A stretch of 64,000 nucleotides of DNA from Anaerolineales bacterium (GCA_025057645.1 JANXBJ010000010.1:1-64000); one strand, 5' to 3'; positions 34,688-43,298 are shown, counted from the stretch's first letter. Notes: generated from the sequence alone by a model not told the origin. Made by a program: numbers and translations.

Positions 34688-35296
34688 TTAGGGTATGGAT
34701 AACCTCTGTGTTTCAGAGATGCTCTTAGAATAGGTTTTCCCATGATGGAGGTAAGTTACATCCAGCTTTTTCGGCTCTCCGGGGAAGGGATCAACTCCAA
34801 ATTCTTCGTTGGTGGCAACCACATCCAGTTTTCCATCCCTTACTTTCGCCCTGAGCAGAGGGGTGACATCCATCCAATTGTCCCTAGCGCCGTATTTTGC
34901 CGAAAGGATAACCGGCTCGTCTTCGAGGGTCGAAGAACGGCTTGGGGTCTCGAAGAATTTTGCTTCGCTTTTGTCCAATTGCGTGATTGGAGCCAGTTTG
35001 GTCATGAAGTCGGGGTTGAACACAATCTTCCAGATGCTGATGACCAATCCTAGTGCATCCACGAATAAGGCAGCTCCAGCAGCAGTAACCACACTGCTCG
35101 AGTAGGCTTGGTGATTGAATAAGATTAAGGAGGAAATAACGATGATACTCGCAAGAAGGACAACCGAGGAATAGCCCATGATAAGCCGCAACTGAAACCA
35201 GCGATTTTCATGCGCCTTGTGCTGATCAAACGTCTCGCGCTCTTGGCGCAGACGCTCTTTGATGCGCTCGATTTCGGGTTCAAAGGTTTTGTCCAT
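34688..35296 (-). CDS. Two-helix membrane protein with DUF3395-like C-terminal domain
   Basis: 202 residues. A charged helix (EIERIKERLRQERETFDQH) leads into two membrane helices (about 35-95). The C-terminal 90 residues (ILSAKYGARDNWMDVTPLLR, VDPFPGEPKKLDVTYLHHG) resemble the small beta domain DUF3395 seen at the end of some DnaJ-type proteins. ATG 35296 follows AGAGAAGAG. Nineteen bases separate it from the carrier-protein gene, so it heads the ligase operon and may be a membrane docking or scaffold subunit. That role is inference. Confidence 0.6.
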   Translation of the reverse strand: MDKTFEPEIERIKERLRQERETFDQHKAHENRWFQLRLIMGYSSVVLLASIIVISSLILFNHQAYSSSVVTAAGAALFVDALGLVISIWKIVFNPDFMTKLAPITQLDKSEAKFFETPSRSSTLEDEPVILSAKYGARDNWMDVTPLLRAKVRDGKLDVVATNEEFGVDPFPGEPKKLDVTYLHHGKTYSKSISETQRLSIP

Positions 35297-35320
35297 AGGC
35301 TCTTCTCTTTGCTTTGGCAC

Positions 35321-35701
35321 TTAACGCTTGAACTATAAGAAACCGGAAATTGCTTTCATGAAGTGTGGGGCGTTGTTTTGAGAGTATATCGCAAAACGGA
35401 AGGGAAAATCAAGAACAGAAATCCTTTGGGCAGGTTCAAAGTTGGCAATTTTCCCTAGGAGCAGGGCTTGCTCAGTTTGTGTTTTTACTGCTTTTCTCGT
35501 ATTGTGTTTTTCTGCAAAGGGTGCACTGGGCTGGTCATCACCGCTGGAGCAATCCTTAGCCTCGCTGTGATAATGCCGATTACCGCCAAAGTAGATTGGG
35601 CGAGAGTCTTCCGCAAGATAAAAAAGCCAGCGGCATAGCTTACATCACTCCGTTCAAATCTTCTTTATTGCATGGGAGATGGATGAGGCACCTTCACCTT
35701 A
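35321..35701. other. Intergenic region with the ligase-operon promoter
   Basis: No gene supported on either strand. It contains the minus-strand promoter at 35383-35412 and a weak inverted repeat GTTTTG/CAAAAC (about 35375-35397) overlapping it. The remainder is unremarkable. Confidence 0.55.
35383..35412 (-). promoter_or_regulatory. Putative sigma-70 promoter of the carrier-protein/ligase operon
   Basis: On the minus strand TTGATT (35412-35407), an 18-base spacer, and TATACT (35388-35383). The start of transcription would fall about 80 bases before the membrane-protein gene at 35296. A GTTTTG/CAAAAC inverted repeat brackets the -10. Confidence 0.5.
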
Positions 35702-36730
35702 TTATCCGTGTGCTTTCACTTTCAACACCCCCACACTCTGATATTGTGGATCCCACTTGCCCCACGGCATCCCGTTATCCCCAGAGCGGAAGTAAAAACT
35801 GGCGAGGTTATCGCGCAGTTCGGCACACTCCCGCAGGGCTTGCATCAGCTCGGCGTAGCGGTCGTAGTTAGAAGGGGCATCGGGGGAAAGGTTGAAGGCG
35901 CAGCGCAAGGTGGCTTCGCTGTAACACCACCCCTTCGAGGGTTCATGGAACCAGTCTCGATCGGGCGAGGCGCCAAGCGTAGCGAGGAGGACACCGCCGG
36001 GTTTGAGGACGCGCATCAGTTCTCGGATAACCAACGGCAAGCGGTCAGGAGGGTTGTGTTCCAGCGCTGAGAGGGCAGCAACGGCATCGATAGAATTGTC
36101 GGCAATGTCGGAAAGATGACTGAGGTCTTGATTGTAGAGGATAATTTCTCCATCATTCCTCCCCTCGCCCCATGGGAGAGGGGTCGGGGGTGAGGGCCTC
36201 CCCTCGCCCCATGGGAGAGGGGTCGGGGGTGAGGGCCTCCCCTCGCCCCGTGGGATAGGGGTCGGGGGTGAGGGCCTCCCCTCGCCCTGTGGGAGAGGCT
36301 TTGGAGATAAGGGGCGGTAAAGACCGCTCACCACCTGCTTCATCGCCCGCAAGCGCTCTTTCAACGAACCGCCCTTGCGCCCGGCGTTCAGCAGAGCGGT
36401 TAGGGCTGGATTCAAGTCCGTTGGGCGCAGTCCTTTCACCCTTGTCCAGCGCCGAAAGCGCCAAGGCAAATCGGCGCGGCTGGTGCGGTCAACGCTGATG
36501 ACCGTTGCCCCATGCGCTGCTAGATACCATTGTAAAACCCCCGTCCCGGCGCCGGCATCCAGGATCGTTTTCCCCTTGACATCCCCTAAGTGGGAGAGAA
36601 TCCACGCCAAATCCAGCAAGTAATGCCAGCCAAATTCGAGTTGGAGGTGCCGGGCAACGGCTTTCAGCTCTTCAACCAGCGGACGGTGACGATCGAGGAG
36701 TTCGACCGAGAGGATCTCAATCTTCTCCAT
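35702..36730 (-). CDS. SAM-dependent methyltransferase with in-frame repeat insertion
   Basis: About 342 residues. Motif I is ILDAGAGTGVLQWYL with acidic VISVDR after it; NSIDAVAALSALEHN and LVIRELMRVLKPGGVLLATLG follow. Between motif I and motif IV the coding sequence contains four copies of a 13-residue unit (GEGRPSPPTPLPW) from a 39-bp DNA repeat inserted in frame, so the protein carries a proline-rich loop of about 50 residues. Activity may survive because the insert is in a surface loop. ATG 36730 overlaps the glycosyltransferase gene upstream. The methyl acceptor is probably a sugar or lipid of the glycan pathway. Confidence 0.75.
   Translation of the reverse strand: MEKIEILSVELLDRHRPLVEELKAVARHLQLEFGWHYLLDLAWILSHLGDVKGKTILDAGAGTGVLQWYLAAHGATVISVDRTSRADLPWRFRRWTRVKGLRPTDLNPALTALLNAGRKGGSLKERLRAMKQVVSGLYRPLSPKPLPQGEGRPSPPTPIPRGEGRPSPPTPLPWGEGRPSPPTPLPWGEGRNDGEIILYNQDLSHLSDIADNSIDAVAALSALEHNPPDRLPLVIRELMRVLKPGGVLLATLGASPDRDWFHEPSKGWCYSEATLRCAFNLSPDAPSNYDRYAELMQALRECAELRDNLASFYFRSGDNGMPWGKWDPQYQSVGVLKVKAHG
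36158..36300. repeat. 39-bp tandem repeat, about 3.6 copies, inside a gene
   Basis: Units at 36158-36196, 36197-36235 and 36236-36274, with a partial one from 36275. The core is CCCCTCGCCCCATGGGAGAG followed by GGGTCGGGGGTGAGGG; copies differ by a few bases (CATGGG, CGTGGG, CTGTGGG). Its CTCGCCCC/GGGGTGAG ends are partly self-complementary. It resembles a dispersed repeat found between and within genes of many Chloroflexota and proteobacteria. The 39-base length keeps the frame. Confidence 0.9.
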
Positions 36731-38369
36731 AGGCAATCCATTCTACCTCTTCGGGCAGCAGAAAATCGCCCCCTTCCTGAAAGCCGCGCAGGATGGTCTG
36801 GATAGTAGGAGAGCGTTCGGGTAGCAGCTCCTCCCAACCGAAATCGCGCAATTGGACAAAACCTGCTCGTTGCGCAGGCTCGAGGTATCTGCCAAAAGGT
36901 AGAGAAGCGCGGTAAAGTTGGTAGTACAAAAACCGCCGCGCATTACGCCGAAATTCGGGTGGAAACTCGATCTTTTCGACAGTTAGCATCGCCTCTGCCA
37001 ACTGTTCAAACTCATCAATCGATTGGGCAAAGAACACGGTTGGATATTGGGTGTAGCGGGCTTTCCCGGCACAGAGCACTGGGACAGAGAGCAAGGTTGC
37101 CTCCAAGCCGATCGAGGAGTTATACACCATCAGAAACTTGGAGCGTTGGATCAGCTCATAGGAGCTAAGGTATTCCTGTGAGTCGACAAAGATCACATTC
37201 GACAGCTTGTTCACTGCATTAGCTTCGATCCAACTACGCACGCTCTCGCGGGCTTGTTTTGCGGTGCCGGGGCGCATCTCATCGGGATGAGCACGGATGA
37301 CAAACAGCGTCTCCGGATGAACACGAATGATCTTCAACACATGATCTAGCCAGTGAAACATGTGCCGAAAAGCTACGTTGGCATGAACCTGACTGGTATC
37401 ATAAACCACGTTGGTAAAAACCGGGACAATCTGACGAAATTGAGCAGCTTTTTGTAGAAAGGATTCATCTAACCCTTGCATTTCCGGCCAAAAACGAATG
37501 CCGGCCATGGTGAACTTGCCCTGAAAGCGCCGTTCCAAGTAGGCATCCAGACGCTGATTTTGCCGTTCGTTCAGCTCAAACGAGGCAGGGATGGGAATCG
37601 GATATGCAGTAGCTTCGCCATCGGTAAAAAAGGCGGAGAGGGGTTGAAAGCCCACTTCCTGTGTCACAACTCGAACGCCTTTTTGCAAGGCGACCCAGCG
37701 GGCGGTTGCTTCGGGATAGAGAATGCCATTGAAGATCAAGCAGGCAAAGGGCTGTTCTCTGTCCAGCAGGGTCTCGAAATGGAGAGCAACGTTGTAAGCT
37801 GAAAGAAGATATTGGCGAAGGAGGTAGCGCGTAGGCTCGTTATCCGGCAAGTGATGGCAGCGCAGTGCCCAGCGAATCGAGGGCAACACCAACTTTCCCA
37901 ACGGGATCGGCTCTTCATACCGGGGAGATGAAAGTTGAAACTCACTCAGCTCCTCAACGCTCAACTCACCGAGCTTGCGCAATAAATCGGAGTCGGGTCG
38001 GAAGCGAAACCAATGCGTCGCAAAAGTTTGTGTGAGCCGCTTGGTTTGAGCAATACAGGGCTCACAGGGAGGGGGCAGACGATGATTCTGACGATTGGTG
38101 CCTAACACACAATGGGACATCCCTGCCTGACAGGCAAATTGGATGATGCGGTAACCTGCCAACCTTAGCCCAAGGCTGGCCAGGAGGGTGAAAGCTGCGT
38201 TTTGGCTTATGCCTGCCAAGCGGGAGGAGGCGTTGAAGACCACGATTTTCGGCGAGTCCTCTGTTCTGGGAGCATGCGCTCGCACCTGATAAGCTAAGCG
38301 CCTAAGCCGCTGGCGGTTTTGCCAGCCTGCCCAACGCAGTTGGAGTTGCCTCCAAAAAGGTTGTTTCAT
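36717..38369 (-). CDS. GT-B type capsule/polysaccharide transferase-like protein
   Basis: 550 residues with a GT-B-like C-terminal half: FVIRAHPDEMRPGT and SKFLMVYNSSIGLEATLLSVPVL match the donor-binding segments of capsular polysaccharide and polysialyltransferase-type proteins. The N-terminal half includes a cysteine-rich patch (CQAGMSHCVLG, PPPCEPCIAQTK) that could bind a metal, as in some wall-glycan glycosyltransferases. It is upstream of the methyltransferase gene, with a short overlap. The sugar it transfers cannot be deduced. Confidence 0.65.
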   Translation of the reverse strand: MKQPFWRQLQLRWAGWQNRQRLRRLAYQVRAHAPRTEDSPKIVVFNASSRLAGISQNAAFTLLASLGLRLAGYRIIQFACQAGMSHCVLGTNRQNHRLPPPCEPCIAQTKRLTQTFATHWFRFRPDSDLLRKLGELSVEELSEFQLSSPRYEEPIPLGKLVLPSIRWALRCHHLPDNEPTRYLLRQYLLSAYNVALHFETLLDREQPFACLIFNGILYPEATARWVALQKGVRVVTQEVGFQPLSAFFTDGEATAYPIPIPASFELNERQNQRLDAYLERRFQGKFTMAGIRFWPEMQGLDESFLQKAAQFRQIVPVFTNVVYDTSQVHANVAFRHMFHWLDHVLKIIRVHPETLFVIRAHPDEMRPGTAKQARESVRSWIEANAVNKLSNVIFVDSQEYLSSYELIQRSKFLMVYNSSIGLEATLLSVPVLCAGKARYTQYPTVFFAQSIDEFEQLAEAMLTVEKIEFPPEFRRNARRFLYYQLYRASLPFGRYLEPAQRAGFVQLRDFGWEELLPERSPTIQTILRGFQEGGDFLLPEEVEWIAYGED

Positions 38370-38625
38370 TGCTGGATTTCTACCTAATCGGGAATAATCT
38401 AAGCTCTAACAGAGGCAAAGGCAAAGTATTCCTCACTGGAGCCGCTATTAGCATAAAGCGCTGTTGTTTTAGCACCTCGGAGCGCAGGTCTCCCCATTGG
38501 CGAAGTATTGGGAGACAAGGACGTTGACTCTCAACTGCTTTACCCTTTCCCCTCTCTTTTCCGAATCTTAGGCGCCTTCACCCAAAAACTCTGATGGGCG
38601 GGAGTATCTCTCTTTCCGAGACGCG

Positions 38626-39348
38626 TCAGAACCGCAGGTCGATCAACAGCAATTCGTCTGTGCCATGTGGCGATTCGGCGAGCAACTCGCCGCTCGCGCT
38701 CACCACCATTGCCCCACCAAAGGCGCCCTCTTCGGGGAGGTTTTCTAAAGCATTGACGATGGCGGCAGTCCTGCCGACTTTCTTCACCGCCACAAGATAG
38801 GCTTGGCGCTCTTCGTTCATCCAGCGTTGTGGGTCGGGGGAGATGTCAGCAAAACCACGCGACATCGGGACAAGGAGCAAATCCAAATTCGGGGCAATCT
38901 TTGCCATGCTCTCTGCGTGGAAGAGATCGCCGCAAATCAGAATGCCGATCCTCCCAAGTTCGGTCTTAGCACTGCCGACCTCGGCTCCGCTACGATACGG
39001 GGGTTGCTCGTTCACTTTGCGGTGCTTGAGGAGGATTTCCCCGTTAGGGTTTAGCAGGAGAGCTGTGTTATAAAAGCCCTCGGCAGCGGACTCGATCATG
39101 CCAAAGCACAAGTGAATCCTGTCGGATCGCGCCAAATTGGCCATCCTCTGAACCGTCTCACCAGGGATAGGTTCGGCAAAGGTTGCCAAGTCTTTCTCTT
39201 CCCACAGGTAGCCCGTTAAGGCGCATTCGGGGAGGCAAACCAAATCGGGTTGGAAGGCTCGGGCCTCGTTTAGCCTCTTGCGTACCTGCTGGAGGTTGAG
39301 CGCAGGATTGCGCGGCTCGGTTTTTAGGGGAATAAGGCAGAGACGCAT
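38626..39348 (-). CDS. Carbon-nitrogen hydrolase (nitrilase superfamily)
   Basis: 240 residues with the Glu-Lys-Cys set: E in CLPECALTGY, K in LKHRKVNEQ, C in ILICGDLFHAE. The family hydrolyses amides or transfers acyl groups. The size suits an amidase or beta-ureidopropionase-type enzyme. It lies 256 bases upstream of the GT-B-like gene with no gene in the gap. In this island it might release an amide during sugar or amino-acid modification; this is only a guess. Confidence 0.82.
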   Translation of the reverse strand: MRLCLIPLKTEPRNPALNLQQVRKRLNEARAFQPDLVCLPECALTGYLWEEKDLATFAEPIPGETVQRMANLARSDRIHLCFGMIESAAEGFYNTALLLNPNGEILLKHRKVNEQPPYRSGAEVGSAKTELGRIGILICGDLFHAESMAKIAPNLDLLLVPMSRGFADISPDPQRWMNEERQAYLVAVKKVGRTAAIVNALENLPEEGAFGGAMVVSASGELLAESPHGTDELLLIDLRF

Positions 39349-39446
39349 TCGAGGCGATTAACCTACTTTGGAGAGATGCTGCTAGCACGCATAGGCAGGA
39401 ATGCCTACGCTCCGAAAAAGCTGACGATGAGAGCGGATCACGAGGG

Positions 39447-40604
39447 TCAAGGTAGCGTATTTGCAACATCCACAGAAGGGACAACACCATTCGGAAGGAG
39501 TGGTTCCAACTGATGATAGAAATTCAGGCGGACGATCTCCACTGCATTCGAGCGGGGAAGCAGCGCATACACCCGACCCTCGCGCCCGATGGCCAGGCTA
39601 CGTAGCACGTAATAGAAATATTCATCTAACGGAAAGCGTGCTACCCCTCGTTGGTGCCCTTGGGCGTCGAGATAGTGAACGGTCTTATCCACCTTGACCA
39701 CAGAGAGATCGAGAACGTCCTCGCGGGTCACATACAAACTGCCGTCCGCCAATACACCTAGCAGACCCAGCCCGCCGAAGCCGGTAGTAAGCGAGGTAGT
39801 CAGGGCGACATCGCCGGCCATCAGGATTGGCGTTCCTTCCCGATCCCCGCGCACCGCTCGATAGGCCTTTCCCTGGCAGCGATACTCACTAGGCGCCACC
39901 TTGTCGGCGGGCTTTTCCAACACCTCCGCCAAGCGGTAGAGCCGAAAGCCGCCTTCGATCTCCAGAAAGATGTCGCCCTCGCAATCGACCGCAATGCCGC
40001 TCAGCCCATTTTCCAAGCGAAAGCCTTCGGGGATCTCCGCCGTGGCAATCAATTCTCCATCAAACGAAAGGCGATGAACGCGAAAGCGCGGCGGGGCAAC
40101 ATTCAAACTGATCTCCAAAAGGACAAGCCCCGTCTCTGAGGCTCTCAGATCAACGACGTTGAGGATATCCAAACTGAGTAGGTCGATTGCGCTGAGAAAT
40201 CGACCGCTCAGGTCATATTTCAATAAGCGATAGCTCACCGGGTCGGTCAAGATCAATGCGTCATCCGGTGTAAAAGCCAACGCATTGGGACCGTTGGTTT
40301 GCATCTCCGCCACGCCACCGCCCCGATAGGTAACCCCTCCTTCGCCGACCGGTATAGAAAAGAGTGTCTCGTAAAGCGGACCGGGCTGCTCTCGGATTTC
40401 CACAGCGGGGGATAGAGTAATAGTAGGTGGGGGCGCCGTTGGGGGTAAAGGAGTGAGAGAAGGTTGAACGAATGGTGTTGGGGAAAGCACCGATGTTTGG
40501 CGTTGTAGTTCGGGGGTAGTTATTGCGCAGGCACTAAGCGCCAACCCGCAAGCCGCCCAATAAATTCGAAGAGTTCGTAAGCAGCGGCAATGAAACACCT
40601 TCAA
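39447..40604 (-). CDS. Beta-propeller (NHL-like) lipoprotein
   Basis: 385 residues. The N-terminal signal ends in a lipobox (ALSAC) after a short basic region; a Thr/Pro-rich linker (SPTPFVQPSLTPLPPTAPPP) follows. The body has repeated four-strand blades such as NALAFTPDDALILTDPVSYRLLKYDLSGR-type units (here separated by short loops), typical of a six-bladed NHL propeller. It lies 18 bases after the membrane LuxR gene and so belongs to the importer operon. A sensing or binding role at the cell surface is likely. Confidence 0.7.
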   Translation of the reverse strand: MKVFHCRCLRTLRIYWAACGLALSACAITTPELQRQTSVLSPTPFVQPSLTPLPPTAPPPTITLSPAVEIREQPGPLYETLFSIPVGEGGVTYRGGGVAEMQTNGPNALAFTPDDALILTDPVSYRLLKYDLSGRFLSAIDLLSLDILNVVDLRASETGLVLLEISLNVAPPRFRVHRLSFDGELIATAEIPEGFRLENGLSGIAVDCEGDIFLEIEGGFRLYRLAEVLEKPADKVAPSEYRCQGKAYRAVRGDREGTPILMAGDVALTTSLTTGFGGLGLLGVLADGSLYVTREDVLDLSVVKVDKTVHYLDAQGHQRGVARFPLDEYFYYVLRSLAIGREGRVYALLPRSNAVEIVRLNFYHQLEPLLPNGVVPSVDVANTLP

Positions 40605-40622
40605 CCCTTTGAGGTAGGCAGT

Positions 40623-41423
40623 TTAGACTTCTCTTTGGGTTGGAGAGGGGCAGCCATTAACTTGGATGTCGATCGAAATTCGTTGAAAGAGGATGCCCAA
40701 GAAGATAGCCAACCCGCACCAGAGTCCGAGCATGACTGCAATAGCTAGGTCAAAAGCCAATTTAGCCGGCATTGTGGCCGGATCCAGCAAACCCAATCCG
40801 GCAAAAACCTGACCAATCGGGACAACTACGTAGCGCATCAGAGGGAGTATGAAGAGGGGGCTAATTCCCGTTCCCAAAAGTGCGCTCAGAAGCACCCGAA
40901 TCAGCGATCGGCCTCGAAGTGTCCCGAACCAACCGACAATACTGCCAGCCGCCGCCAAGAGCAACAGGAACGGGATCAGAAATCCCGCAAAGTCTTCCCT
41001 ATCCAGGTTCCCGCTTGCGCTCATCCCAAACACCCATAGTCCGCCCCCCAACAGCGTTGCTAGCACACAACCCACAAGATGAGAGAGCCGGATGCGTTTC
41101 ATTTCGATCTCCTTGCCGAAAATGGACTTTACCCAATGGATCAACCCATTGAGCTTAGCCCGATTTTCGGCCTTTTTCACCCGGCGCGCAACTGTGGATT
41201 GCCCCAGTGCTTCATTTTCCAATTCACCTGGGAGTTTGCCCAGTTTCAAGACCAACTCAATTCGCGAGCTGACTCCGAACTTGGCATAGATGTTTTTTAG
41301 GTGAAATTCAACCGTCCGTTCGGAGATGCCCAATTCCCACGCAATGCGCTTGTTAGCCTTCCCTTGCAGCAGCAACTTGAGAACATCCCATTCTCGGTTG
41401 GTCAGGCGGGGGAATTTTTCCAC
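40623..41423 (-). CDS. LuxR-type HTH fused to a membrane domain
   Basis: 266 residues. Residues 1-65 form a GerE/LuxR helix-turn-helix (LTNREWDVLKLLLQGKANKR then IAWELGISERTVEFHLKNIY). From about 113 onward there are four hydrophobic helices (LVGCVLATLLGGGLWVFGM, FLIPFLLLLAAAGSIVGWFG, LLSALLGTGISPLFILPL, LAIAVMLGLWCGLAIFLGI). Thus DNA-binding and membrane parts are in one chain, in N-to-C order opposite to most LuxR sensors. The GTG start has GGAGGG five bases upstream and lies just after the ATPase stop. It may sense transport or membrane state and regulate this operon. Confidence 0.8.
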   Translation of the reverse strand: MEKFPRLTNREWDVLKLLLQGKANKRIAWELGISERTVEFHLKNIYAKFGVSSRIELVLKLGKLPGELENEALGQSTVARRVKKAENRAKLNGLIHWVKSIFGKEIEMKRIRLSHLVGCVLATLLGGGLWVFGMSASGNLDREDFAGFLIPFLLLLAAAGSIVGWFGTLRGRSLIRVLLSALLGTGISPLFILPLMRYVVVPIGQVFAGLGLLDPATMPAKLAFDLAIAVMLGLWCGLAIFLGILFQRISIDIQVNGCPSPTQREV

Positions 41424-41425
41424 GG

Positions 41426-42211
41426 TTACCCTCCTGTGCGCCGCACCTCTTCGTGCAGCAGGCGCAGGGCTTCGTGGCGCAGTTCGGCAAAGTGCAGCGA
41501 ACCTTCCGTCTCCAGCCAGTGACGTGGGCGAGGTAGGTCAACGCGCAGTTCCGCCTTGATGCGTCCCGGACGTGCCGTCATCACGTAGATGCGGTCGGAG
41601 AGCAGGATCGCTTCATCGACATCGTGTGTGACGAAAAGCACCGTTGTGCGATCCTGCTGCCAGACCTCCAACAACAGTTCCTGCATCAACATCCGTGTCT
41701 GGGCATCGAGGGCACCAAACGGTTCATCCATCAGCAAAATCTGTGGACGATAGACCAGGGCACGGGCGATGGCAACTCGCTGGCGCATCCCACCCGAAAG
41801 TTGGTTGGGATAAGCAGAGGCAAACGCAGCCAATCCTACCAGTTCAAGATGATGGCGGACGCGTTCCTCCTGTTCCGCCGCAGTGAGGTTCGATTTTTTG
41901 AGGGCGAAGCGCACATTTTCGGCAACAGTCAGCCAGGGGAAAAGGGTGTAAGTCTGGAAGACCACGCCGCGGTCTAAGCCGGGTCCTTCGACCTCACGCC
42001 CATCCACAAAAATGTGCCCGGAGGTAATCTCTTCCAACCCGGCAGCCATCATTAGCAAGGTGGACTTCCCACACCCCGAGGGGCCGAGCAAAGAGACAAA
42101 CTCATTGGGTTGTACGGTGAGCGAAACATCCTGAAGGGCAAGCAGGCTCTCTCCGTGCCCGAGATCGTACCACTTAGAAACGCGCTCGACCGAAAGTTTG
42201 GGGTAGGTCAT
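41426..42211 (-). CDS. ssuB: Sulfonate/nitrate/taurine-type ABC transporter ATPase
   Basis: 261 residues with Walker A LGPSGCGKSTLL, signature LSGGMRQR, Walker B ILLMDEPFGALDA, and H-loop FVTHDVDEA. The GMRQR variant is typical of the SsuB/TauB/NrtD group. It overlaps the permease gene by four bases (ATGA). The gene after it is the membrane LuxR. The gene symbol marks the group only; the substrate is not determined. Confidence 0.85.
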   Translation of the reverse strand: MTYPKLSVERVSKWYDLGHGESLLALQDVSLTVQPNEFVSLLGPSGCGKSTLLMMAAGLEEITSGHIFVDGREVEGPGLDRGVVFQTYTLFPWLTVAENVRFALKKSNLTAAEQEERVRHHLELVGLAAFASAYPNQLSGGMRQRVAIARALVYRPQILLMDEPFGALDAQTRMLMQELLLEVWQQDRTTVLFVTHDVDEAILLSDRIYVMTARPGRIKAELRVDLPRPRHWLETEGSLHFAELRHEALRLLHEEVRRTGG

Positions 42212-43017
42212 CGGGTCTGCAGCGCCCAGCGGAAGAATTTCTTATAAGTGATTTTGAAGAGATAATCGGTGATCAACCCCATAGCGCCGATGATCAGAAT
42301 GCCCAGAATGATGGTCTCGGTCTCCAAAAAGCGCTGGGCACGCATAATGCGGTAACCCAGCCCGACGCTGGCGGCCACTAATTCGGCGACCACCAAATAG
42401 GTCCAGGCCCAACCCAAGGTGATACGGAAGGTATCCCAGATGCCCGGTAGGGCGGCGCGCAGGATAACATGGCGCAGAATCTCCCACTTGCTCAATCCAA
42501 AAGTGGAACTGATCTGGATCAGTTCGCGCGGCACGGTCTTGACGTTATCCATGATCAGCAGCACTTCTTGAAAGAATGTGCCGATGAACAAGATGGCGAA
42601 CTTCTGTGTGTCGCCCACGCCCAGCCAGAGGATGGTCAAGGGCACAAACGCTACTGCGGGCATATAGCGCACAAGATCGATAAATGGCTCGAACAAACCC
42701 TCAAAAAAGTGGAAATTGCCCATCAGGATACCGATAGGAACCGCCAGCAGGGTAGAGAGCAGCCAGCCTACAAAGATACGATAAAGGCTGATGCTGGCAT
42801 CCTGCCAGAGGATACCGCTCTGTGCTTGGCGGACAAGCTCGTTCGCCACCGCTAGCGGTGAAGGGAGAAAGATACGCGGCACTAGACCTAGCGAGGTCAG
42901 CAAAACCCAAGCGAGCAGGAAAGCACCGATGAAACTCAGCCCCGCCCCCCAGTACCAAGTCTGAGGGATAGGGCGACGTAGTTCGAGGAGGGGAGGAGCT
43001 CTTCTTTTCATTTTCAT
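42208..43017 (-). CDS. ssuC: Sulfonate/nitrate/taurine-type ABC transporter permease
   Basis: 269 residues with about six membrane helices and the coupling loop EILRHVILRAALPGIWDTFRI. It fits the SsuC/TauC family length. It overlaps the ATPase gene (ATGA). A 410-base structured gap separates it from the binding-protein gene, which is unusual for this operon type. Confidence 0.85.
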   Translation of the reverse strand: MKMKRRAPPLLELRRPIPQTWYWGAGLSFIGAFLLAWVLLTSLGLVPRIFLPSPLAVANELVRQAQSGILWQDASISLYRIFVGWLLSTLLAVPIGILMGNFHFFEGLFEPFIDLVRYMPAVAFVPLTILWLGVGDTQKFAILFIGTFFQEVLLIMDNVKTVPRELIQISSTFGLSKWEILRHVILRAALPGIWDTFRITLGWAWTYLVVAELVAASVGLGYRIMRAQRFLETETIILGILIIGAMGLITDYLFKITYKKFFRWALQTR

Positions 43018-43243
43018 CGTTTGTCGTTAACCTCGTGCTTTGATTTCACCCGTGTAGAGAAGACCGCATATATGGGGAAGCGATCAATCTCTCTCCAGCT
43101 CATTCAGAAAGAGCACCAGCCACTGAGGAATCTAAGAGTTCTTCCTTCGGTCGAAGTGACATGCTTGCAGCAGCAATGAGAAGTACGTCAACCTCGGCAA
43201 CCTTCGGATCGCAGACGTCCCTGCCGAGAACTCTCGGAGTCAT

Positions 43244-43298
43244 AGGCCTTCCCAGTGGATGGGAAGGCGGACGTTCTTGTCCGCCTTCCGAAAGGCCT
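43244..43298. promoter_or_regulatory. Competing-hairpin element inside the ABC importer operon
   Basis: Three segments share pairing. CCTTCCCA (43247-43254) pairs with TGGGAAGG (43260-43267). That second segment is also the start of GGAAGGCGGAC (43262-43272), which pairs perfectly over 11 bases with GTCCGCCTTCC (43279-43289). An outer stem AGGCCTT/AAGGCCT (43244-43250, 43292-43298) encloses both. Mutually exclusive stems of this kind are typical of attenuators, but no T-run follows on the minus strand. It could also be a palindromic repeat element. The rest of 43018-43427 has no supported gene. Confidence 0.5.

Noticed and set aside
36158-36300. CRISPR array
   Set aside because: The repeats are directly adjacent without unique spacers and are translated within a gene; no cas genes.
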